From: Syngnathus acus
Lineage: Eukaryota; Chordata; Actinopteri; Syngnathiformes; Syngnathidae
Length of the DNA: 64,000 nt
Reading direction: 5' to 3'
NCBI RefSeq assembly: GCF_901709675.1
Contig: NC_051087.1
Location: forward strand, 12,031,384 to 12,095,383
The notes beneath the pieces are model-generated. The model made no database searches, was not told the origin of the DNA, and worked only from the letters and a program-made list of their open reading frames with translations. Both the position numbers and the translations under genes were made by a program. Position 1 is the first letter of the stretch. Each line of letters starts with the position of its first letter. Of this stretch, positions 1 to 10,000 are shown in pieces.

Positions 1-514
1 AAATTATAGCATGCTCTTAAAACAGTAAACTTTGGATAAATGATCTCTTTTAAAAAAAAATACTGAATTATTATTGTTAGAGAATTTAGGAACATCTGAA
101 TGTGTTAACTTCTCCAGCTCACTATTATGCATTAAATTATGAATCCAAAACTGCTTATCCCCAGATGGTAATGTTATCTCAAGTCGCTTAAAAAGGTTTA
201 TGAGATTAATTTCCCCTGCATGCTACGCACATTCAAACTAACAAAAGCTGTTTTGTGTCAACATAGGAAGTTTAGCGCAGAGTCCATTGTTTCACTCTGT
301 AAAGGAAGTCACTGCATGCATTCCTTTAGGGGGAATAAATAAAGTTAGCATGAAGACTGTTGGGAGTTTTGCCACGGTCTTGTGCGTATGACTTTTTGTC
401 GGACATAATTCATAGTGGAAAAAAAAACAAAAAACCCTTAGACGTGTTTTTCCAAATTGATTTAGTGTCACACATGCAACACCTCCAGCAAAATGAATGG
501 GGATGACACGCATC
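1..514. other. Intergenic flank downstream of pecam1
   Basis: AT-rich sequence with no recognised gene, repeat family or RNA. Open frames here are short and show no family resemblance. Confidence 0.4.
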
Positions 515-985
515 TAAATAGAACCAATTCATTTATTCTAAAAGGACTTGAGCAAAGTCAAGGAATCAACCAAAATATACACACACAAATGTCCTATGAT
601 AGTGATAAAGGGATCTGAAAAACAAACAGTCATCAACGATGTTCAAACATACAAAAGCTAAAGTCATAACATTGCAAAAACATGCACCCGCCGACACATG
701 GCATACAAAGAAACACAGGACAAAGACAGTGATGTTAAATAAAAATAAAAAAATAGAGAAAACTCAAAGGCCATCTCAATTGCAGGGGGAGGGGAGAGGG
801 AGCAGCAGGAGGCGAGTCATTTCTCTTGTAACACATCCTTCTATGTGAAAAAACGTGGGGGACAAAAAAAGCTTCCTTTTTTGGGGCGAATCTTCAAACA
901 TTTTTTTAAGGGGCTCCCCGTCCCTTGCAAAGCAGGATATCTCTACACTGTGGCTGGAATACTGAAGCTGCTCCTGTTGCTGATG
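515..985 (-). other. pecam1: Probable pecam1 3' untranslated region
   Basis: Runs from the TGA leftwards to a minus-strand AATAAA at 532-537, with cleavage expected near 510-520. There is no other minus-strand AATAAA in between. The end is inferred, not demonstrated. Confidence 0.45.
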
Positions 986-1065
986 TCAGTGGGAAGCGAC
1001 AGCGCGCATAGCTCGTGTCCCATTGGTCACCCTCCCCTCCATGCCATCATAGTGTGCCGCTCCGT
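986..1065 (-). CDS. pecam1: pecam1 last coding exon
   Basis: Acceptor TTCCAG, then [20 protein letters not shown] and seven more residues to a TGA at 986-988. The HY-x(4)-V-x-N spacing resembles the mammalian tail segment HYGHNDDVRN. No ITIM-type I/V/L-x-Y-x-x-L/V motif is present before the stop. Phase 1 entry matches the preceding exon. Confidence 0.55.
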
Positions 1066-4000
1066 CTGGAACAAGATGATAACGGGCGCTCTAAACAGTT
1101 TGCAACACTTGACAATGTAATTCACCAGTATTCAAACTCTAAGCAGCATCTTCCTGCTAGTCCAGACACTCCCCCCTCCATACAACAAACCATTCCTGTT
1201 TTGGTTGCCTCAGGAATTCACAGAGCGACAATGTACATGCAAAATGTCTGAGACTAAACACTCTCACGTGACACTACCAAGATATCATGGACAAAACAGA
1301 TGTTTATATTCAACAATGCTCGTCAAGTTACAACAACGTGACCCCTGCATGCATATTAGATCATGGATGATGAAGTGAGGATGGATCGCAATGGCTCCCA
1401 CACACAACATGCTATGAAAGGACTAGTGGTTGGAGGAATGACTGATGAAGACAGCCGGTGGATCACAAGAAAAAAAGTAAATAAAAAAAATAATCTACCT
1501 GGGGCTGCATTATTAACCTCTGTGTCGTGGGTTAGAATCACTGTTAAAGAGTCATCTGATTTAGGGCTCGAAGGCTTTCTGAGAAATGGTGAGAATAAAG
1601 TCAACTGGACGAAATCCAACACATGAAGTCTACAAAATATCAGATGACTAGAGATTTTGTGTTTTAAATTTAGCCCAAAAAAAAATCTTACTAACTTACT
1701 TCAATTCATAGGTTGGACATTTTTCAGGGTTAAATGAACGAATACTGAATTGCTGAGTTGTGACTCAAGTGGTCATAATGGAAGTAATAGCAATCTCTCA
1801 ATGGACTCAACCAAGCAGGACATCAAGCAGGGCGTTATCCGACAATTTTCTGATGCCGGTTCTGATCCAGTGACGACATCTTGGGTGATCCAATTACAAA
1901 TAGACAGTTCTGAGTATTTTTTTTTTTTTAATGGTGATAAATACATTATTTTCATTAAGAAACTCCTAAATGATTGAGCTATTTCAAACGGTTCCTGGAG
2001 TAATCTTTAATGCTCTTATTAATTTTAATTCCTGTAAAATAAAAATACTAATCCAATGTGGATATTTCAATGATAAATAATTCTAGTACGCCAGAGAAAT
2101 GTTTGATTTTGCTGATTGCAATCGTGGAAACTCTGGTTCTAGAAAACGTCACCATTACGAGACAACTCCCTCTGTGACTGAGACAGTTTGGCCTGACTCG
2201 TCTGTTCGTACAATGAGAGGAAGTGGAGGCATTATCAAGATGTAATATTCAGTCTGTGTTTTGTACTCATAAAAAAAACTGCACATCTCAACAAAACGTA
2301 TCAGTTGTGAGACTATTTCGAAAGAATAACCACGACATTACACAGAATATATGGTACATACGGCAATGACATGACCAAGTCATGGATGTCACTCCAAAAT
2401 CTCTGAAAAGACGAGAAGAAAACTGGTCAGGGAGGCTGACAAAGGTTTTAGAGCAACATTTAAGGAGCTGCTGGAATTTGGGCAAAGTCCTACAACAATT
2501 TCCTTTGGATGTGTGGATTGTGGGGTAGAGTGGCAATACAGAAGCTAAGCATCATATTGCCAAAACATACGGGCAACCTCCCAAAAGCAAGTGAAGTAAT
2601 GTTTTATGAAGTGATGAAACCAAGGGTGATGTTTCTGGCCATGTTTCCATCATATATGTTTGACATAAAAACGAAAAGGAAGTCAAGCTTACTTCCATTG
2701 TAATAGATTGAGCTTAACAGGGCTTTGAGAACTGCAGCTCTAACTGTGACTTAATGTGAGTAGGCTTTGTTGTTTCTGTTTATAACTTTTGATTTTGTGG
2801 CGCTTTATATATCTACCTGAGTTTAGGGCATCTGACGGTCATGGTTGACCCTTACCTGACCTTTGCTGTTTGGACTTTTTTAAGTTTCTGATAAAAGGAG
2901 CCTTGGACTCTTTGTTTGAATTTGTGTGGTTCACCTTTTGTGACAGTGTTTTGTTATTTTAGATGTAGTCTTGGTTTATATATATTGTCTTATAGTTTAC
3001 TGATTAAACACGAGCATACCTGTGACCCCCATGAGTTTAATTGTTTCAGATAATAGATGGATAGATGTTCTAAAATCACCTGTCCGTCCATCCGTCCGTC
3101 CGTCCGTCCGTCCGTCCATCCATCCATCCATCCATCCATCCATCCATCCATCCATCCATCCATCCATCCATCCATCCATTCATTTTCTGAACAACTTATT
3201 TTCTTGGGCGTCACAAGTGAGACAGCCTATCCGGGCTGACTCTGGTTATTACCTTGGACTGGTTGCCAGTCAATTACTTGGCACATATAAAGCAACCATT
3301 TTTTTTTTTACATTTACACAATTTAGAGTCTTGGACCTATCAAGCATTATTTTGGAATTTGAGACAAAGTACTTGAAGAAAACTTGAATTCACGGGTAGA
3401 ACATGCAAACTCTACATAGATCGGCTGGAGATGAGATTTGAAACCCAAACCTCTGTACTGTGTGCTAAACACAGTACACTGCGATGCTCTGCTATACAAC
3501 AATAATGTAAAATCCCCAATAACAACATACCTTTGTAGCTTCTGTGTTGCCACTTGTTTATGTTAACTAAGCTGGGTTCCGTAACTTAACTTAAATCCAA
3601 TAGATAACCTGTGGGATGATCTGAAGAGGGGAAACCAGAAGTGTGCCTGTATTTGGAGCTCTTTGACAAATATGAATAAGGAATATCCACCTGATCGGCT
3701 CCTACCCAAAAAGTGTCCATATTCCATATTAAGAGTGGAAAGAGTTTAGAAATTGTTCATCTTGTTCATCTGTAGATACCTAAGTGATTGTGACAACAGC
3801 ACATCTTTAAGTTGGATCTTCTGCATTTTTGATGTTATCACGCCTGTGTTCAGAGCTGTCTAAATTGTTTGGGTCACCCAAGATGTAAGCTTTTGGCTCG
3901 CCAGCTCACCTCTTAGCCTCAGTCTCAGCCAACCGAACAATACCCATACACCGTGACTAACGCCGCTATATACCATCTGTCATATTCAGAGGAAGCAAGT

Positions 4001-7000
4001 AGTGGAGCCAACTCACACTGACAATTCAGCAGCTGCTTCCCTTTTACCTATAATAAGAGAGGAGATGTGAGAAGAGCAGGAGGAAGTGGGTGGGAGAAGG
4101 TTGCCTCACACGTAGTCAAACTAAGGAGGTGTGAGTTGCTGCAGGATTGTAGGTGTTTCTACCTCTCTTGGACCTGAAGCACAGCACAATCACCACCACC
4201 AGCACAGACACCATCAGCAGACAGAAGCCCACAATAACCGCTTTCTTCCAGAGGGCTAAGCGCACTGCCGAAAGAGAGAGACAGTACAGTCAAATGACGA
4301 ATGAAGTTTGTGTCATCAATGAAAAGAAAGTATGCTTCTTGAGTATTGTCTAGATCCCTTTTAGCAAGGCACTGATTTGTCACGTTGCTTTCTGGTGAGT
4401 GTTTTGTTTCTTATTTAGGTGCACATTTTGTCAAATAAACTCTGTAAACCTTCTCAAGTCTGTCACGTTTGCGTTGGGGTCCAATCATTCGCAATTTGGA
4501 AAAATGTTGATGCCATTGAGGTCGAGCCCTCTGGCTCTGTGAGGTAGAATTTAAAATGTGATCGCTCAAAGATGGGTTAGCAATTACCATGACGCAAAAG
4601 CAAAATACTGAATGGTAAAAATGGATAGACAGTTAGTAGTGATTTACAGTAAGAGGCTGCTAACTCAAAACTAAAACAAAACTAAAACAAACAACACCAC
4701 CAGCTCACAATAGCATTGATTAAGCTATTTTATTCTTATCCAGCATGTGAATAAACATCCAAGTCCTCACCTTCTATGGTGACTGGTGCACTGCGGACCA
4801 CATTGTTGGCGTGATTGATGGCCTCACAGTAGTAGGTGCCAGTGTCACCTTTGGCCAGAGCTTGAATCTGGTAGTCTGTATTGTTCTTGTCTGAGGTGGT
4901 GGTAAAGATCGGGTTGTTGCTGCCGTCTCGATACCACTTAAAGGTGATGGGCGGGGTGCCTTTCACACCACAGATCAGGAAGAGATGATCTCCCTCTGCA
5001 ATTTCCGGCAAGACGGGGATGACCGTGAGGGTCGGATGAGACAGAGGTACTGTGGAGGAAAAGCCAGAGGAGGGCTGTTATGCAAATAGTTACCTCGCTA
5101 TGCCACAAACAGCCATTTTTCGTGGGGAGCAACCCTCTTTGCTCGAAACGCAGTGCGCTATGGGATTTTGGTCATTATTTTCCGCTGCTTTTAAATTTTG
5201 TCATGGTGTATCTATTTGTCACAGGCCGTGTGGAGAAGGATATACGGAGGGTTAGGGGAACACATGCAAGTCGTCCCACTATAAATCACCACCAAAATTT
5301 GACAAACCCTTACAATCTGTCAGGTTTATTTGCTTTCACTCCATTTTACTATGGCCAACTAGGTTTCTAATCTGTACTCTGACTACCGTGCCATCTTTTT
5401 GTGATGATTCAAATTTCTCGCCAGTCAAGACTGATTGTGTTTGATTGTCCCGTTACCCCACGTTCTCTCAAGACATCTTATTTTGTCCATCGTGTCCCGA
5501 AATGGGGCTGTAAATGTAGCATAATTGATACCCACAAAAAAGGCTTGTAATTGCCTATAGATGGCATAAGATGATGACAAAACACTTTTGGTTAATATTA
5601 GACAAAGCTATGTCCTGAATAGAAGATTTTCCCCTGAATATATCGTGCTTGTCAGCAAGTCAGCAAAAAATAAATTCTTATGACATAAAATAATAAAGTA
5701 AAATCAATTTGACATGGCTTGTGCCTGAGCAATAACAAAAAGCAGGCAATAGGTGAGCTAGTCAAAGAAAAATGGAGGCAGGATCCCCCCCAAAATCTGC
5801 GCATGTGAATTTGAAAATGTTCTCTGTATAGTAAATATAGAATATACAAACTTGATGTGTCAGATATTTACCAACAACAGTAGCCTCCAATCTTTTGCTG
5901 AGTGGCGGTTCCTTCGGACTGTTCATGGCCTCACACATCAACTTGTTGATTTCATCAGGCTGGTGGATGGTGACGGTGAACAGAGCCTGTTCAAAAGGCA
6001 TTTTGACACTGGCTGTGCTCAGAATCTCGTAGTCTTTCAGTAAAGTGTAGTTTATGGGCAGGCTGCCGATGTCCGACTGACACAGGACCTTAATTGGACG
6101 TCCCAACACCGCTCTGCCAACCACCGTGATCCTTGGTGTTGATACAGTTACTGAAATGGGCAACCACAACAAATGGTAAATTGACTGCACTTATTTAGAG
6201 TTTTATCGACACCGTATGGTGCCCTAAATACTTATAGAATCCCTCACGTCCACTCATTCACAGGAACAAACTTGGAAATTGACGATAATAGATCATTAGA
6301 TGAGATATTGCATAGATTGATCATTAACAATTTGTAACACCTGCAATACACTATCAAATATATTCATGGTGGTGTGTATGCGTGTATTACATTCTACATT
6401 GTGGGTGTGCTGACTAAGAGGCCTGGTGAACTCTGAACTGGTCGCCAGCCAAGTGCAGGGCACCATATCACAAATCATGAATAGCTGGTCAATATAGATA
6501 GTAGGCCAGAAATGGTTCTGGATTGTGGTTTGGTTGGTTTAAAATATACCAGTATCCTTTAAAATTGTGTGTGTGTGTGTGTGTGTGGGGGGGGGGATTC
6601 TGAAATTGTCAAAGGAATGGCAGTCATTTTCAAAATATAACAAAACTGAAATGAATATATACGTGTTATGTATGTTTTAATATGTTATGTGGGGTAATTT
6701 ACTTAAATTAATATACATATACTTGAATATACTAGTATACAATATATACATAGATTGTGTAATTAATTCTGTGGAGTGCTATGTAATAAACGTGGTAAAA
6801 AAATGCTCACCTTTAGGAATGACAGTCAAAGGTTTGCTATATTTCCTGATGCCCTTGGCTTGAGCGATGCAAGTGTAGTTGAATTCGTAGAGCAGAGCTT
6901 TGCCAGAAAACACGCCGGAGCTCTTTGGGAGCAGGAGACTCTCTGGCGGATCCAAACTATAAGTTAACTCGTCCCTGTGGAGCCTCTCTGAAGCGAAGCT

Positions 7001-10000
7001 GTCACTTCTGCAGCTCAGTGTCATGTGGTCTCTTTGAAAGACTTCGCTTGGTGACATTGAGAGCGTAGGCACTGAAAACAGCTCTGTGGATGCAGTCACA
7101 AAATGTAGGCATTGACATCTGTTCACACCTTACATTATATTTTGACTTCAAGGTCACAGGGAGGGCTGGTCAGAGACTGCGGGAGGCCCGGATGTGGCCC
7201 CTGGGGCCGTACTTTGCCCAGGTCTATTCTAACCACCCGATTTCTGCGGTTACCTGGCATTGACATCATACTGTGAATCCTAAAATGAAGAATGTACAAC
7301 CATGCAGAACAAGATACGTACCAGTCACCAAAATCTTTTTTGTATCAACCTTCACAACATTTCCCATCTCCAGTCTACACTCGAACTCCTCAGAGTCCTT
7401 AGCCAAGGCGATCATGCTGTGGTTGACATTGGTGTCCCCCCTGCTGAGAAGCTGGGTCCCGCGACTCAGGTAGAGGTGAACGTTTCCGTGCATGTCGGGC
7501 ATGAGGTTTCTGATGGTGCACGTGATGTCAATTGTGTCTCCTTCATAGATATTGCTGTAAGGGAAAATCTCCAAAACTGGCGTAATGGAAAGTTCTGTGG
7601 AAACAAGACCAACCAGTGTGAACAAATTCTTTATGTTTACCAACGTCAATGAATTACACTACATTATTTTCCGTACCTCTGACCGAAATGGTGACAGTGT
7701 TGCTTTTGTCCGACCTGAAGGAATTCGGTGTCACCAGGACGGTGTAGGCACAGTACATCTTGTGGATGCCAACAGTGTTGAAGCGAAGCTTGACTTCAGA
7801 CAGGTTGGAGTTGACCCTATCCTCTAGGATCTCCTTGGCATCATCATAGAAATAGAAAATGATCGAACCCGTTTCTCCTGGCGCTGTGCATCTGGCTGTT
7901 AACTCCTCCCCCTCACTGACAACAGCGTTGTTCAAATGAAGCAGGGGTGCAGACAAGCCTGTTGAGTGAGCAAACATATATAATATATAACCAAAATTAT
8001 TTCATTTATGTCATGATTTTCAACCACATTGATCAGTAACATTTCTTGGAATCGTGTTCATGGTAACATTACACGTTAACAGCCACTTGTTGCTCAGCAC
8101 TCCATTATAACTGACCAATGAAAATAAAATAAATAAAGAAATAAATAAAGAAATAAATCCCCCCACTCACATTAAAACTCAAAAAGTACAAAGATCATCA
8201 AGTTAAAGAATTGAGAAGTTTATATGATTTGTCCCAAAATAACTGGTTAGTTCCATTCTTCTTTTTTTGTTTTGCTAATCAGAGAAATCAAGAATCGGGA
8301 TCCAATCGAAGAACTGTAATCGTCTAAATTCAAAAGATGCCCAACCCTAATTTTTACACACTATTTTTTGCAGTTTAACTGTTGCTTTGTGTTAAATCTT
8401 GGAAACATATTAGAAGGAGAGAAAAACTGCCTGGATCAAAATAAATTTGTGTCTGGATGCACTTACCCGTGACTGTGAGTTTCTTGGCCTCACTGGTCAC
8501 CTGCTTGCCTTTGATGTTGATCTTACACTTGTATTTGCCCGCGTTGGACACGCGGGCATCAGGAAGGCGGTACAGGAGATCACCAGAGCTGCTGGTTGTC
8601 TTTGTGTACACGGTGACGCCATCCTTGAAGATTGTGTATTCGCGACTCAGCAGCCCTGTGCCTGAGCTGCTGACCAATGCCTGACAGCGCACAGTCACAT
8701 TGGTGCCCCGCGTCACATCGGACCCGGGCTCAAGAGATATACTGATGTCCCTTATAGTGAACACTGTAGGGTGGGGTTCAAAACATGTTAGCAGTTGTGA
8801 ATTATGAAGAGGCCGTAATTGTGATTTTGAATGAATATATTTAGGGCTAATACATTTGTATTTTCTTCCTTCAGACGGGAAGTGACAAGTTGCCCAAAAG
8901 AGAACTATTCATAGAAAATATTTTCTGTTTTCAAATGATTCAAATCAGACATTTAGGAAACAAAATCTTTTGCACCATTCTAAATGATGCTGGTAACTTC
9001 AAGCAAACAAATGAACTTTGAAATTTAGATCAATTTAAAACACAGCTGTAATGTGAAAGGCCATAAATTTATCAAAATACCAAAAATCTTGAATAAAAAC
9101 AAAAAGGTGCAATGAATGACTAGTCTTTCGTAACGCCTATAAGTCTTTAGTCTCTTTCACTTGTCAGTTCCAGCTGATCACACTCAAAAGTGAAAGAAAA
9201 GTTCAACTAACTTTTCATCAGTGAGCATTTTCATCAGCATTAAAAGAATTCTTTTGACAGCACTCACTGGCTCGGCTAAGTTTCCCAACAATGGCAAAGT
9301 CCAAGGAAATTAGCGAAGAACAAATATGGAAAACGAAGACAATATGGGAAAGCCTCGTGGAGCTATTGTGAAACAATGTGACGGAAATTAGTCGGGAGCC
9401 TACAATGAAATGAAACCTGCTGGAACACCAGTGTTTCTGGCCACAGTGAGGGGAGCTTTTCATCACCATGGACTGAGAGCTTAGCGACCATAAAAGAAGC
9501 TTCTGCTCTGAAATCAACACCTTCAAGCTCGATTGAAATTTGTAGATGCTATCATGAACAAGGAAAACAAAGCCAAAACAGTCAGATGAGGTTGGACTCT
9601 GGTCGCAATGACAAGAAGTCTGTTTAGAGAAATCAAGGTGAACTGTCAAGCATGGTTGTGGTAGGTTTGCTGCCGGTGGTGCTAGTGCACGGCACAAAGC
9701 AGATGGAGTGATGAAGAAAGTGAACCTCCAGATTCTTCAAATTCACCTCAAGGTGAACTTTGGACAGTCGCAAGACGACATTGATCCCAAACTCACTTGC
9801 CCATGCCAGAACTTTGCTGATGGCTCCAAAAAGCATCAAGTTGCTGTGAAATTTGCAAGGGCCATTTAAGCAAATACATCTGGGCCTGTATGGTGCGTAC
9901 AGGTGCATTTCAATTAATGAGGATATTGCGGGGAAACAACTTATATCAGTACTTGAATCAAAAAAATTAAATTAATATTTCCTTGATATGGTTTTTGAAA

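Noticed and set aside
3022-3387. Open frame of 121 codons with repeated HPSIHPSI residues
   Set aside because: It is a translation of the (TCCA)n microsatellite.
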